Positions 1 to 9,001 of a stretch of 64,000 bases of DNA are shown piece after piece. The number at the start of each line of letters is the position of its first letter. Within the stretch, counting starts at the first letter, position 1. Location: contig CAVYZL010000006.1 in NCBI GenBank assembly GCA_963773055.1, positions 806,001 to 870,000 of the forward strand, read 5' to 3'. A program made the translations under genes and the position numbers. The notes beneath the pieces are model-generated. The model had not been told where the DNA came from, did not search any database, and saw nothing but the letters and a program-made list of their open reading frames with translations. The DNA comes from PALSA-612 sp963773055. GTDB lineage: Bacteria; Actinomycetota; Thermoleophilia; Gaiellales; Gaiellaceae.

Positions 1-813
1 AAAGCCCTCAACGAGCTCGTGTGGGAGTCGGCGAATGAAGCCGACCGTGTCGGTGACGAGATACCGCCTGCCCTCGTGCTCGAACGAGCGCGTGGTCGGA
101 TCGAGCGTCTCGAACAGCCGGTTGTCCACGGAGACGCCCGCGCCCGTGAGCGCGTTGAGCAGGGTCGACTTGCCGACGTTCGTGTAGCCGGCAAGCGCTA
201 TCGTCGGCGTCGCCGAGCGGACACGCGACTTTCGCCGTGTGTCGCGCTGCTTCGAGAGCTCCTTCAGCCTGCCCTTGAGAACGGAGATTCGCTGGCGGGC
301 GAGGCGGCGGTCTGTCTCGAGCTGGCTCTCCCCCGGTCCGCGCGTCCCGACGCCGCCGCCGAGGCGCTCGAGGTGCTGCCACATGCCCCGCATGCGCGGC
401 AGGTTGTACTCGAGCTGCGCGAGCTCGACCTGGAGCTTGCCCTCGGCCGTGACTGCGTGCTGGGCGAAGATGTCGAGGATCAGCTGGGTGCGGTCGACGA
501 CACGCGCCTCGAGGACGTCTTCGAGGCGGCGCTGCTGCGGGGGAGCGAGCTCGTCGTCGACGACCAGCACCTCCGCCTCCGCGCCGGCGAACGCCGCCTT
601 CAGATCTTCGAGCTTGCCCTTTCCGACGTACGTGCGAGGGTCCGGACGGGCGCGGTGCTGGACGAGCTCGCCGACCGGCTGGAGGCCTGCGGTGCGCGCG
701 AGCTCGTGGAGCTCTGCCAGCTCCTCCGCTTCCCGTGCGGGCGGCAGGCACGCGACGACGAAGCCGCGCTCTGCCGCGGCTCCGGGGGCTGGGTCGGGCT
801 GTCGGTGGGTCAC
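1..813 (-). CDS. hflX: GTPase HflX, 3' end beyond window
   Basis: Ribosome-associated GTPase of the HflX family, which splits or rescues stalled ribosomes. 271 codons are present; the C-terminal end lies beyond base 1. The N-terminal part carries the family motif TYVGKGKLEDL, then the glycine-rich GPGESQLETDRR signature, the P-loop GYTNVGKST and the G3 motif DTVGFIRRLPHEL close to the window edge. The GTG start at 813 is chosen because the protein alignment begins right after it and an in-frame stop lies just upstream in the other GTG register. It is divergent from dapC with 55 bp between the starts. Family identity is clear; only the missing end limits confidence. Confidence 0.93.
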   Translation of the reverse strand, partial: MTHRQPDPAPGAAAERGFVVACLPPAREAEELAELHELARTAGLQPVGELVQHRARPDPRTYVGKGKLEDLKAAFAGAEAEVLVVDDELAPPQQRRLEDVLEARVVDRTQLILDIFAQHAVTAEGKLQVELAQLEYNLPRMRGMWQHLERLGGGVGTRGPGESQLETDRRLARQRISVLKGRLKELSKQRDTRRKSRVRSATPTIALAGYTNVGKSTLLNALTGAGVSVDNRLFETLDPTTRSFEHEGRRYLVTDTVGFIRRLPHELVEGF

Positions 814-868
814 CGCACCATTATGCAGCGGTGCCAACGCGCGACGGGGAAACCGCTAGCGTTGGCGC

Positions 869-2018
869 GTGCGCGTCTCGCCCGTCCTCGAGGAGCAGAC
901 GACCTATCCCTTTGTAACGCTCGAGCGCGCGAAGCGGGAGACGGCTGCACGCGGGATCGAGATCATCGACTTCGGACAGGGTGACCCGCGCGAGCCCACG
1001 GACCCCCGGATCCGGGAGGCTCTGGCTGCGGGTGTCGCCGAGACGATGGCGTACCCGAAGGCGGAGGGGCTGCCCGAGCTCCGCGAGGCGATCGCCGCGT
1101 GGTGCGGTCGCCGGTTCGGCGTCGCTATCGACCCTGACCGGGAGCTCATTCCCACGTACGGCAGCAAGGAAGCGATCTTCAGCTTCGCCCAGGTCGTGCT
1201 CGATCGCCACAGCTCGAAGGACACCGTGCTCGTGCCCGACCCCGCGTATCCCGTCTACGAGCGCGGCGCAGAGTTCGCGGGCGCCAGGGTCGAGCGCGTC
1301 CCGCTGCTCGAGGAGAACGGGTTCCTCCCGGATCTCGGCGCGATCCCCGATGAGACGCTCGCCCGCACGGCACTTCTCTGGATCGACTATCCGAACAACC
1401 CAACAGCGGCCGTGGCGCCCCCGGCGTTCTTCGACGAAGTGGCGCGACTGGCCGAAGAGCACGATTTCCTCGTCTGCTCGGACGAGGCGTACAGCGAGCT
1501 CTGGTTCGACGAGCCTCCGGCGTCCGCGCTCGGCGCCGCCGACCGACGCCGCGTCGTCGTGTTCAACACGCTGAGCAAGCGCTCGTCGATGACCGGGTAC
1601 CGGTCGGGGTTCGTCGCCGGCCCCTCGTGGCTCGTCGACGCGCTCAAGAAGTACCGGCCCACGGTGGGGACGGCGCCGCAGGAGTTCGTCCAGCGCGCGT
1701 CGATCGTCGCGTGGGGCGACGAGCGAGCACGTGGAGGATGCGCGACAGCGATACCGGCGAAAACGGGAGGCCCTCCTCCCCGTCCTGGAGCGGAACGGCT
1801 GGCGTATCGCCGGGAAGGCCGCAACGATGTACCTCTGGCTCTCGGTCCCGGCGGGCGAGTCGTCCGAGCACGCAGCGGCGCGCCTGCTCGAGCACGGGAT
1901 CGTCGTTGCTCCCGGCTCGTACCTCGGGCGCCACGGCGAGGGCTACGTGAGGCTCGCGCTCGTGCCCACGGTCGAGGACTGCGAACGGGCGGCGCGGATC
2001 CTCGAGGACGCGCTCTAG
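869..2018 (+). CDS. dapC: Succinyldiaminopimelate transaminase (DapC-type), frameshifted
   Basis: PLP-dependent fold-type I aminotransferase, most like actinobacterial N-succinyl-LL-diaminopimelate aminotransferases of lysine/peptidoglycan biosynthesis. Visible motifs: FGQGDPREPTDP near the start, DYPNNPTA, the PLP lysine in NTLSKRSSMTGYRSG (about residue 237). The frame opened at GTG 869 loses similarity after about 1716; the C-terminal third (VEDARQRYRRKR to the stop at 2016-2018) continues in the next frame. Removing one G from the GGGG run at 1713-1716 restores one protein, so this is either a sequencing error or a recent frameshift. The stop overlaps the dapD start (TAGTG), indicating translational coupling. 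Substrate is inferred from the dapD neighbour. Confidence 0.82.
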
Positions 2019-2772
2019 TGGACGCTGCGCGGACGCTCGAACTGGTCGACGCCCTGGACCGCGGGGAGCTTCGCGTCGCCGAGAAGGACGGCGACGTTTG
2101 GGTCGTCAACGAGGAGGCGAAGCAGGCGATCCTCGAATACTTCCGCCTTCGCGAGGTGGAGCCGATCGAGGTGGGGCCGTTCGCGTATCTCGACAAGATC
2201 CCGCTCAAACGACCCGATCCAAAGGCTGGCGTCCGCGTCGTGCCGCCCGCCGTCGCGCGCTACGGCTCGTTCCTCTCGGAAGGCGTCGTGATGATGCCGA
2301 GCTACGTCAACATCGGCGCCTGGGTCGGGCCACGCACGATGATCGACACCTGGGCGACGGTCGGCTCGTGCGCGCAGATCGGCGCCGACGTCCATCTGTC
2401 GGGAGGGGTCGGCATCGGCGGCGTGCTCGAGCCCGTGCAGGCCCGCCCCGTGATCGTCGAGGACGGTGCGTTCATCGGTTCCCGCTGCATCCTCACGGAG
2501 GGAGTGATCGTCGGCGAGCAGGCCGTGCTCGCGCCCAACGTCTCCCTCACCGCCTCTGTGCCCGTGATCGACGTCACGGGGCCGGAGCCGGTCGAGCACC
2601 GTGGCGTCGTTCCCCCCGCTCCGTCGTCGTCCCGGGAACGCGGCCGAAGGAGTTCCCGGCCGGCACCTTCGACGTTGCCTGTGCTCTCGTCATCGGACGG
2701 CGGACCGAGGCGACCGACCTCAAGGTGAGCCTCAACCACACGCTGCGCGAGTTCGGCATCGGCACGGGCTAA
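2018..2772 (+). CDS. dapD: Tetrahydrodipicolinate N-succinyltransferase (DapD), frameshifted
   Basis: Transfers succinyl from succinyl-CoA to tetrahydrodipicolinate, the step before DapC. The GTG start at 2018 shares one base with the dapC stop. The left-handed beta-helix region is evident from about residue 90 (SEGVVMMPSYVNIGAW, then DTWATVGSCAQIG, then GGVGIGGVLEPVQARP). After GVVPP the similarity jumps to the frame ending at 2772 (VVVPGTRPKEFPAGTF to FGIGTG). Adding one C to the six-C run at 2612-2617 gives a continuous protein of normal length. As DapD is normally essential where this branch is used, a base-calling error is more likely than a true lesion. It forms a two-gene operon with dapC. 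Confidence 0.83.
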
Positions 2773-2782
2773 CCAGATCCTC

Positions 2783-2812
2783 TTGACAGGTGACCATTTG
2801 GTCACCTAATAT
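2783..2812 (+). promoter_or_regulatory. Promoter with embedded 8-bp palindromic operator (ArsR autoregulation)
   Basis: TTGACA at 2783-2788 and TAATAT at 2807-2812 are separated by 18 bp. The spacer is filled by the perfect inverted repeat AGGTGACC-N4-GGTCACCT (2788-2807), which touches both boxes. The GTG start of the ArsR gene lies 6 nt after the -10 box, so the mRNA is probably leaderless. A bound repressor here would block polymerase directly. Sequence and spacing are observed; autoregulation is inferred from ArsR-family practice. Confidence 0.8.
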
Positions 2813-2818
2813 CGAAGC

Positions 2819-3592
2819 GTGGACGAACCGGTGTTCAGGGCGCTCGCCGATCCGACGCGCCGCGCGATCCTCGACCTGCTCTACGACGAGGACGGCCGCA
2901 CGCTCGGAGAGCTCCAGTCTCACTTCGAGATCACGCGCTTCGGTGTGATGAAGCACGTCCGTGTGCTCGAGGAGGCTGGGCTCGTGACGACGCGCAAGGT
3001 GGGAAGGGCGCGTCTCCACTACCTGAACCCGGTCCCGATCAGGGAGCTCCACGACCGCTGGACACGGAAGTTCGCCGCCCGAGCGAGCGACTCACTGCTC
3101 GCTCTGCGGGCCCACCTCGAGAAAGGAGCGAACATGGCCACGGCCGAAAAGCCGTCGCACGTGTACGTCGTCTTCATCGAGACGACGCCCGAGCGCATCT
3201 GGGATGCGCTCACGAAGTCGCAGTTCACCGAGCAGTACTACTTCGCGAGCACCGTCGAATCGGACTGGACGGAGGGCTCCGACTACGAGTACCTGATCCA
3301 GGGACAGCAGGCGATCACCGGAAAGGTGCTGGAAGCCGTCCCCCCCACGCGCCTCGCGATGACGTTCGACGCCCGCTGGGACGCGGACGTCACGCCCGAC
3401 CCCGCGTCGCGGATCACGTGGGAGATCGAGTCCGTCGGCGACGAGCTCTGCAAGCTCACTGTCGTTCATGACGGGTTCAACGAGGAGACGGCGACGTTCG
3501 GGCAGATCGCGGGCGGGATGCCCCTGATCCTCAGCGGCCTGAAGACGCTGCTCGAGACGGGGAAGCCGCTGCCGATGCCCGTGATGGCGTAA
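2819..3592 (+). CDS. ArsR-type HTH regulator fused to SRPBCC (AHSA1-like) domain
   Basis: Two-domain protein of 257 residues. Residues 1-100 are a winged-helix ArsR domain (FRALADPTRRAILDLL, then ITRFGVMKHVRVLEEAGLV), without an obvious metal-binding Cys cluster. Residues about 110-250 are an SRPBCC/AHSA1-like ligand-binding fold (TTPERIWDALTK, then PPTRLAMTFDARW). Often these are two adjacent genes; here they are one frame, with the former start visible as an internal Met after EKGAN. It would sense a hydrophobic ligand through the SRPBCC pocket and repress its own palindromic promoter at 2783-2812. The ligand is unknown. The GTG start at 2819 is fixed by the promoter geometry. It is convergent with the dapF-like gene, 22 bp away. 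Confidence 0.88.
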   Translation: MDEPVFRALADPTRRAILDLLYDEDGRTLGELQSHFEITRFGVMKHVRVLEEAGLVTTRKVGRARLHYLNPVPIRELHDRWTRKFAARASDSLLALRAHLEKGANMATAEKPSHVYVVFIETTPERIWDALTKSQFTEQYYFASTVESDWTEGSDYEYLIQGQQAITGKVLEAVPPTRLAMTFDARWDADVTPDPASRITWEIESVGDELCKLTVVHDGFNEETATFGQIAGGMPLILSGLKTLLETGKPLPMPVMA

Positions 3593-3614
3593 GGCCCTGC
3601 GAATGCGGAGCGCG

Positions 3615-4304
3615 TCAGCCGGCGACGCGCTCCACCGGGCCTATGAGCGTCGCTTTGCCGCCCGCGATCTCGACCGTCAGCTCTCCGCCGGGGAAGCGCA
3701 CGACTGTCCTGCCTTCGCCGGTCGTCGCGGCCGCGATCGCGACCGCGCTCGTGCCCGACGATTGAGTCTCTCCGACCCCCCGCTCCCAGACGCGCGCCGT
3801 CACCCGACCCGGTTCCTCGACCCGCACCACCTGGACGTTCGTGCGCTCGGGGAAGCGCGGGTGGGTCTCGAGCGCAGGCCCGATCGTCCCCACCTCGCCG
3901 GGGTCGGCAGTGACGACCGCGTGCGGATTGCCGACGTCGACGAGCGTCACGTCGTATCCGCCGACGTTCTCCCAGCCGACGACGCGCACGTCGCCCAGGT
4001 CCTGGGCGATCGAGTCGGCGCCTACACGGGCGGTCACGGTCCGCGGCCCGACGACGACCCGCACCGTTGCTGCGCCCGTGCGGTCTGAGAGCCACCTGGC
4101 GGCGATGCGGGTGCCGTTGCCGGACATCTCCGCCCGCGAGCCGTCCGTGTTCCAGATCGCGAGCTCGACCCAGTCGTCTCCCGAGCGGAGCATCTGGAGG
4201 ATGCCGTCCGCGTCGCCGACTGCGGCGCGAACGCGTTCAGCGTCGAGCGGCTCCTCCGTGAGCAGATAGACGTTGCCCGCTGCGTGCCAGCGCGAGGATC
4301 TCAT
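3615..4304 (-). CDS. dapF: Diaminopimelate epimerase-like protein with both catalytic Cys replaced
   Basis: DapF-family fold: WNTDGSRAEMSGNGTR, DVGNPHAVV, FPERTNVQVV and RVWERGVGETQSSGTSA are in family order. True DapF uses two cysteines, in the contexts MCGNG and ACGTG, as a proton-transfer pair. Here both are Ser (Ser61 and Ser183), and the N-terminal half is short (229 residues against about 270-290). It may be inactive, work on another substrate, or represent a lineage-specific variant. The ATG at 4304 lies inside the miaA 3' end (68-nt overlap) and is chosen because the alignment starts there (WHAAGNVYLL). No other dapF is in the window. Family identity is strong, function uncertain. Confidence 0.75.
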   Translation of the reverse strand: MRSSRWHAAGNVYLLTEEPLDAERVRAAVGDADGILQMLRSGDDWVELAIWNTDGSRAEMSGNGTRIAARWLSDRTGAATVRVVVGPRTVTARVGADSIAQDLGDVRVVGWENVGGYDVTLVDVGNPHAVVTADPGEVGTIGPALETHPRFPERTNVQVVRVEEPGRVTARVWERGVGETQSSGTSAVAIAAATTGEGRTVVRFPGGELTVEIAGGKATLIGPVERVAG

Positions 4305-5148
4305 CGGCGATCTCGTCCGGTGGACGATCGGCGGCGACGCTAGCAAGACCTGGAATGCGGCGCATCCACTTGCGCTGGTACGCGGCGAGCCGCTTCGTAC
4401 GCACGATGACTGCCTCGCGAGCCTCGTCGGCCGGGAGCTCGGCAATCTCTCGGAGGCCGATGATCTGCGCCGCCGTCTGCGACAGCCTGCTTGCCTGCGC
4501 GCGCTCGACCTCTTGTACGGCACCTTTGTCGAACATCGCGGCGGACCGAGCCTCGATCCGCCGGTCGAGCTCTACGCGCGGTACCTCGAACCCGAACACC
4601 TGCGTCGGATGGCGGTAGCGCTTGCTCCACAGCGCGTCCTCGACGGGCGCCAGCGACGCGCCGGCTTCGCTCAGCTCGAGCGCCCGCACGACCCGCTTGC
4701 GGTCGTTCGGATGGACGCGGCTCGCGGCAGTCGGATCGCGATCCGCGAGCAGGGCATGCGCTACTTCCGACCCTTTGTCGTCGTAGAGGCGCTCCCACTG
4801 CTCACGCGCACCCTCCGCGGGCGGCGGCGGCAGCTCGAGGTCGGCGAGAGCGGCGCGGAGGTAGAGGCCGGACCCGCCGACGACGACGGGCGTCAGTCCC
4901 CGCGCCAGGGCGCCGTCGATCGCCGCGTGGGCGAGATCCTGGTACTCGGCGACCGATGCCTCGTGCTCGAGATCCCAGATCGCGACGAGCTCGGTCGGCT
5001 CGCGCGGCTGTGCCGTCAGGATGGGTACCCCGCGATACGCCTGCATCGAGTCCGCCGAGATCGCGACCCCGGGAATGCGCTCGAGGATCGCGGCCGCCAC
5101 AGCGGTCTTGCCCGACGCCGTCGGGCCGAACAGCGCGAGCACGTTCAC
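4237..5148 (-). CDS. miaA: tRNA dimethylallyltransferase MiaA
   Basis: Transfers dimethylallyl from DMAPP to N6 of A37 in tRNAs reading UNN codons; MiaB, encoded two genes upstream, then methylthiolates the product. The P-loop GPTASGKT is at residues 8-15, the SADSMQAYRG motif at about 32-41, and the GGSGLYLRA substrate motif near 95. Length (303 residues) is normal. Its start overlaps the phosphatase stop (5145-5148), and its 3' end overlaps the dapF-like start. Confidence 0.95.
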   Translation of the reverse strand: MNVLALFGPTASGKTAVAAAILERIPGVAISADSMQAYRGVPILTAQPREPTELVAIWDLEHEASVAEYQDLAHAAIDGALARGLTPVVVGGSGLYLRAALADLELPPPPAEGAREQWERLYDDKGSEVAHALLADRDPTAASRVHPNDRKRVVRALELSEAGASLAPVEDALWSKRYRHPTQVFGFEVPRVELDRRIEARSAAMFDKGAVQEVERAQASRLSQTAAQIIGLREIAELPADEAREAVIVRTKRLAAYQRKWMRRIPGLASVAADRPPDEIADEILALARSGQRLSAHGGAARR

Positions 5149-5888
5149 GGGCGGAGCCTCTCGCGAGCCGCGTCGAGGTCGCCGTCTTCGAGGCCGGCGG
5201 CGCGGAGATATTCCTCTGCGCCCGCGTACCTGTCATCCAGCGTCTCGAGAACACCCGCCATGGCCGCCGCGGGGACGGTGGCGAGAAACTGGCGGGCCTC
5301 TCGCTCGTCCTCGTCGGGAGTCTCGATGATCCAGCGGGCCACGCGCGGCGCCCAGCTCGGCTCGCTCCGCGCATAGTCCTCGGCGATCGCCTCCGCAGGC
5401 ACGCCCGCGAGCCGGAGGAGGAGAGCGGACACGAGGCCCGTCCGATCGACGCCCCCCGCGCAGTGGATCGCGACGCATCCCTCGGGTGCGCGCGCGACGG
5501 CGCGCACGGCCTCGGCGAAGCGTTCTCGATACCGATCGATCCGGTCGACGTAGAGCGCTCGTCGTCGCTCTGCGTAGTCGCTGATCTCTTTGAAACGGTG
5601 GTCTCGATCCAGGCCGTCCCACTCGTCGCCGAACACGGGCACGTAAACGACCTCGACATCCGGACGGTGGTGTGGCTCCTCGTCGACCTCGTGTGGCCAG
5701 CGGAGATCGACTATGCGGCACACGTCGTAGGCGGCCAGCGCCTGCCAGCCTCCGTCGGAGAGGCCGGCGAGGTTGTCGGCTCGCACGACCGCGCCGTAGA
5801 GGGTCTCGCTGCCGTCCGCGGTCGGCAGCCCGCCGAGATCGCGGACGTTCACGCAGCCGTCCCAGGCGAGCTCCCGGCTCGTGCCCAC
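5145..5888 (-). CDS. Tyrosine-protein phosphatase (PtpB/Y-phosphatase 3 type)
   Basis: Cytoplasmic protein of 247 residues with the cysteine-phosphatase P-loop HCAGGVDRTG (nucleophile Cys143, Arg149) and the N-terminal NVRDLGGLP motif typical of the PtpB-like/lipid-tyrosine phosphatase family. The Asp two residues after the double Gly (AGGVDRT) matches bacterial PtpB-like enzymes that also accept phosphoinositides. It sits inside the miaB-miaA tRNA-modification operon, 5 bp after miaB and overlapping miaA by 4 bp. The context does not explain its substrate. Confidence 0.85.
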   Translation of the reverse strand: MGTSRELAWDGCVNVRDLGGLPTADGSETLYGAVVRADNLAGLSDGGWQALAAYDVCRIVDLRWPHEVDEEPHHRPDVEVVYVPVFGDEWDGLDRDHRFKEISDYAERRRALYVDRIDRYRERFAEAVRAVARAPEGCVAIHCAGGVDRTGLVSALLLRLAGVPAEAIAEDYARSEPSWAPRVARWIIETPDEDEREARQFLATVPAAAMAGVLETLDDRYAGAEEYLRAAGLEDGDLDAARERLRP

Positions 5889-5893
5889 GGGGC

Positions 5894-7219
5894 TCAGGCC
5901 GCGACGAGCGCGGGCTGCTGGCCGCGCAGCGTCGTCGACGTCGCAGCGGTGATCTCGACGTCGACGAGCTCACCAGGCGAAGCGGTCCCCGCGAACACAA
6001 CCGTCGTGTTCCGGCGTGTGCGGCCGCTGAGGAACGATCCGTCGAGCCGGCTCGGTCCTTCGACGAGCACCTGCTCCGTGCCTCCGACGCGCGTGGCATT
6101 CCGCGCTGCTGCGACGCGCTGCACCGTCTCGACGAGGCGCTCGATCCGCTCCTGCTTGACCTCGTCCGGTACCTGATCGTCCATCGCCGCTGCTTCGGTC
6201 CCGCTCCGCGGCGAGTAGACGAACGTGTAAGCGCCGTCGAAGCCGACCTTTTCGACGAGCGAGACCGTCTGCTCGAAGTCGTCCTTCGTTTCGCCCGGGA
6301 AGCCGACGATCAGATCGGTGGTCAACGCGAGATCGCCGATCGCAGACCGCAGATCGCCGACGAGCCGCAGGTAGCGCTCCCGCGAGTACGTCCGGCGCAT
6401 GCGCTTCAGAACGGTGGTCGACCCCGACTGCGCTGGCAGGTGCGTGTGCTCGCAGACGGCGGCGCACTCCGCCATCGTCTCGATCACGTCCGGGCGGAAG
6501 TCCTTCGGATGAGGACTCGTGAAGCGGATCCGCTCGATGCCGTCGACGCCGTCGATAGCACGCAGGAGCCCTGCGAAGCCGAGCGGCTCGACGTGGAGGT
6601 CGCGTCCCCACGAGTTGACGTTCTGGCCGAGGAGCGTCACCTCGCGGACACCGTCCGCAGCGAGCGCGCCGATCTCGGCGAGGATCTCGGCGGGCGGGCG
6701 GCTGACCTCGCGGCCACGCACGGCCGGCACGATGCAGTAGGAGCACACGGAGTTACAGCCCATCGAGATCTGCACCCACGCCTGGAACGGTCTGCTCGTT
6801 CGCCCGGGGAGGTGCGCGGAGAAGCGTCTCTCTTCGGCGGTGCCGAAGGCCGACCTCGAGACACCGAAGCCGCCGGCGCCGAGCCAGTCCCCGAGATGGT
6901 GGATCGTGCCGGGGCCGAAGGCGACGTCGACAAACGGGTAACGCTCGAACAGCCGATCCCGTTGCGCCTCGGCGTAGCAGCCGCCCACAGCGACGATCGT
7001 CTCTGGATTCCGCGCCTTCGCTGCGCGGGCGTTCCCGAGATGGGCTGCGAGCCGTTGGTCAGGCTTCTCGCGGATCGTGCAGGTGTTGAAGACGAGCACG
7101 TCCGCCTCCTCGAACGACGGGGCCTCCCCCAGCCCGAGCTCCTCGAGCGTTCCGCGGATCCGCTCGGAGTCGTGTGCGTTCATCTGACAGCCGAACGTCG
7201 TGACGTGGTAGCGCCTCAT
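5894..7219 (-). CDS. miaB: tRNA-2-methylthio-N6-dimethylallyladenosine synthase MiaB
   Basis: Radical-SAM methylthiotransferase acting on i6A37 made by MiaA. The N-terminal auxiliary-cluster cysteines are Cys11 (TFGCQMN), Cys47 (FNTCTIR) and Cys81 (GGCYAE). The radical-SAM motif CNSVCSYC is at 155-162. A TRAM-like C-terminal domain follows (residues about 370-441). The length of 441 is normal. The start ATG overlaps the rny stop (ATGA at 7216-7219), giving translational coupling. Confidence 0.96.
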   Translation of the reverse strand: MRRYHVTTFGCQMNAHDSERIRGTLEELGLGEAPSFEEADVLVFNTCTIREKPDQRLAAHLGNARAAKARNPETIVAVGGCYAEAQRDRLFERYPFVDVAFGPGTIHHLGDWLGAGGFGVSRSAFGTAEERRFSAHLPGRTSRPFQAWVQISMGCNSVCSYCIVPAVRGREVSRPPAEILAEIGALAADGVREVTLLGQNVNSWGRDLHVEPLGFAGLLRAIDGVDGIERIRFTSPHPKDFRPDVIETMAECAAVCEHTHLPAQSGSTTVLKRMRRTYSRERYLRLVGDLRSAIGDLALTTDLIVGFPGETKDDFEQTVSLVEKVGFDGAYTFVYSPRSGTEAAAMDDQVPDEVKQERIERLVETVQRVAAARNATRVGGTEQVLVEGPSRLDGSFLSGRTRRNTTVVFAGTASPGELVDVEITAATSTTLRGQQPALVAA

Positions 7220-8748
7220 TTTGCGTATTCAATCGCGCGCGACTCGCGGATCACCGTGACCTTGATCTGGCCCGGGTACTCGAGATGCTGCTCGATCTCG
7301 CGAGCGATCTCGTGCGAGAGGAGCGCCGCCTCGTCGTCGGCGATCTCCTCGGGCTTGACGATGACACGGATCTCGCGGCCCGCCTGCAGTGCGTAGACGC
7401 GGTCGACGCCGGCCCTCTTCGCTGCGAGCTCCTCGAGCGCCTCGAGCCTCTTCACGTAGGACTCGAGGCTCTCGCCACGTGCGCCCGGGCGAGCGGCGGA
7501 GACGGCATCGGAAGCGATGAGCAGCACCGCCTCGACCGTCTGCGGCTGCACCTCGTAGTGGTGGGCTTCGATCGCGTGCACGACGCCCTGGCTCTCGCCG
7601 TAACGGCGCGCGTAGCGGGCAGAGATCAGCGCGTGCGGGCCTTCCTCCTCGTGCGACACGGCTTTTCCGAGGTCGTGGAGCAGCGATGCCCGCTTCGCCG
7701 TCTTCACGCTCGCGCCGAGCTCGCTCGCCATCACGCCGGCGAGCTGGACGACCTCGAGCGTGTGCTTGAGGACGTTCTGCCCGTAGCTCGTCCGGTACTT
7801 GAGCCGTCCGAGGATCTTCACGAGCTCTTCGTGGAACTCACCGCAGTTCGCCTCGAACACCGCCTGCTCGCCCGCCTGACGGATCAGATCGTCGACCTCG
7901 GCCTTCGACTCGTAGTACATCTCCTCGACGCGAGCCGGGTGAATGCGGCCGTCCTCGAGCAGCTTCGTCAGCGTCAGCTTCGCGACCTCGCGGCGGATGC
8001 CGTCGAACGAGGAGAGCACCACCGCCTGCGGCGTGTCGTCGACGATGAAGTCGACTCCGGTCAAGTGCTCGAGGGTCCGGATGTTCCGTCCCTCGCGCCC
8101 GATGATGCGCCCCTTCATGTCGTCTGACTGGAGCTCGACGATCGAGACGGTGGTCTCCGCCGCGTGGCTCGCCGCCACCCGTTGCAGCGCGTCGGCAACG
8201 AGGTTCCGCGCCCGTCGCCTGGCCTCCGTGTGTGCCTCCTCGTCGAGCTGACGAACGCGCCGGGCGAGCTCGTGACGTACCAGCTCTTCCGAGCGCACGA
8301 GCACCTCGCCCTTGGCCGCCTCCATGGAGAGTCCGGCGATCCGCTCCAGCTCGAGTAGCTCGTCCGCCTTCGATGCCTTCAGCTCGTCCTGGAGCTGTTT
8401 CGCATGTGTCTCGCGATCGGCGACGCCCTGCTCGCGCCGCGTGACGTCGTCGACGCGACGCGCGAGATCCTCGCGCGCAAGACGCACGTGCTCCTCCTGC
8501 TCGCGCAGCTCGGTGCGCTCGGATGCGAGCTCGAGCTCGGCTTGCTGCCGGAGCTGAACCGCCTGCTCCTTCGCCTCGAGCTCCGCTTCGCGTCGAAGCG
8601 CCGTTGCCTCGCGGCGCGCGTCGTCGAGCAGAGCGGTGCGTGTTCGACGCGCCGTTGCGAGGCGCGAGTCGGCCGTGAACGTCACGGCGGCCCACGCTCC
8701 GACGAATCCGGCTGCGAGACCGATGACGATTCCGAGGACGTACGGCAC
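7216..8748 (-). CDS. rny: Ribonuclease Y
   Basis: Membrane-anchored endoribonuclease that initiates mRNA decay. One N-terminal transmembrane helix (VLGIVIGLAAGFVGAW) is followed by a long charged coiled coil, a KH domain (GRIIGREGRNIRTLEHLTG) and an HD domain (HTLEVV, then LLHDLGKA). The start is placed at GTG 8748 because GGAGGAG lies 4 nt upstream and the resulting 510 residues match the family; a longer frame to 8853 exists but lacks similarity. RNase J is also encoded (23062-24720), so the organism has both decay nucleases. Confidence 0.94.
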   Translation of the reverse strand: MPYVLGIVIGLAAGFVGAWAAVTFTADSRLATARRTRTALLDDARREATALRREAELEAKEQAVQLRQQAELELASERTELREQEEHVRLAREDLARRVDDVTRREQGVADRETHAKQLQDELKASKADELLELERIAGLSMEAAKGEVLVRSEELVRHELARRVRQLDEEAHTEARRRARNLVADALQRVAASHAAETTVSIVELQSDDMKGRIIGREGRNIRTLEHLTGVDFIVDDTPQAVVLSSFDGIRREVAKLTLTKLLEDGRIHPARVEEMYYESKAEVDDLIRQAGEQAVFEANCGEFHEELVKILGRLKYRTSYGQNVLKHTLEVVQLAGVMASELGASVKTAKRASLLHDLGKAVSHEEEGPHALISARYARRYGESQGVVHAIEAHHYEVQPQTVEAVLLIASDAVSAARPGARGESLESYVKRLEALEELAAKRAGVDRVYALQAGREIRVIVKPEEIADDEAALLSHEIAREIEQHLEYPGQIKVTVIRESRAIEYAK

Positions 8749-9001
8749 GGCGCTCCTCCGGTCGTTGTCCACGCCGGTCTGGCGTGGGGCTACGACTCGA
8801 CACCGAGCCTTCGCGGATGCATCCCGCACAGCATGGGCGGCCGACGCCGCCACAGAAAAGCTAGATCAGCAGGCTGGCTGCGCTTCCTTTGCTCGTTCAG
8901 GGGACGGATTCACGTTGGTTCCTGTCGGGTTGGCTTCTCGTCGCTGCGTCAGATGTGTCTGCGAAGTCAAGATGTGAGTCGTAGTCGCATCCTAGCGCCG
9001 T

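Noticed and set aside
869..2018. Programmed frameshift in dapC
   Set aside because: No slippery heptamer or downstream stimulatory structure recognised; a single extra G in a GGGG run is simpler.
7216..8853. Longer RNase Y starting at 8853
   Set aside because: The extra 35 residues lack similarity and precede the membrane anchor; GTG 8748 has a strong ribosome site.
8749..9001. Possible small RNA or gene in the 253-bp gap between rny and recX
   Set aside because: No convincing frame, hairpin-terminator or promoter pair was found; a lone TTGACT without a matching -10 box is not enough.
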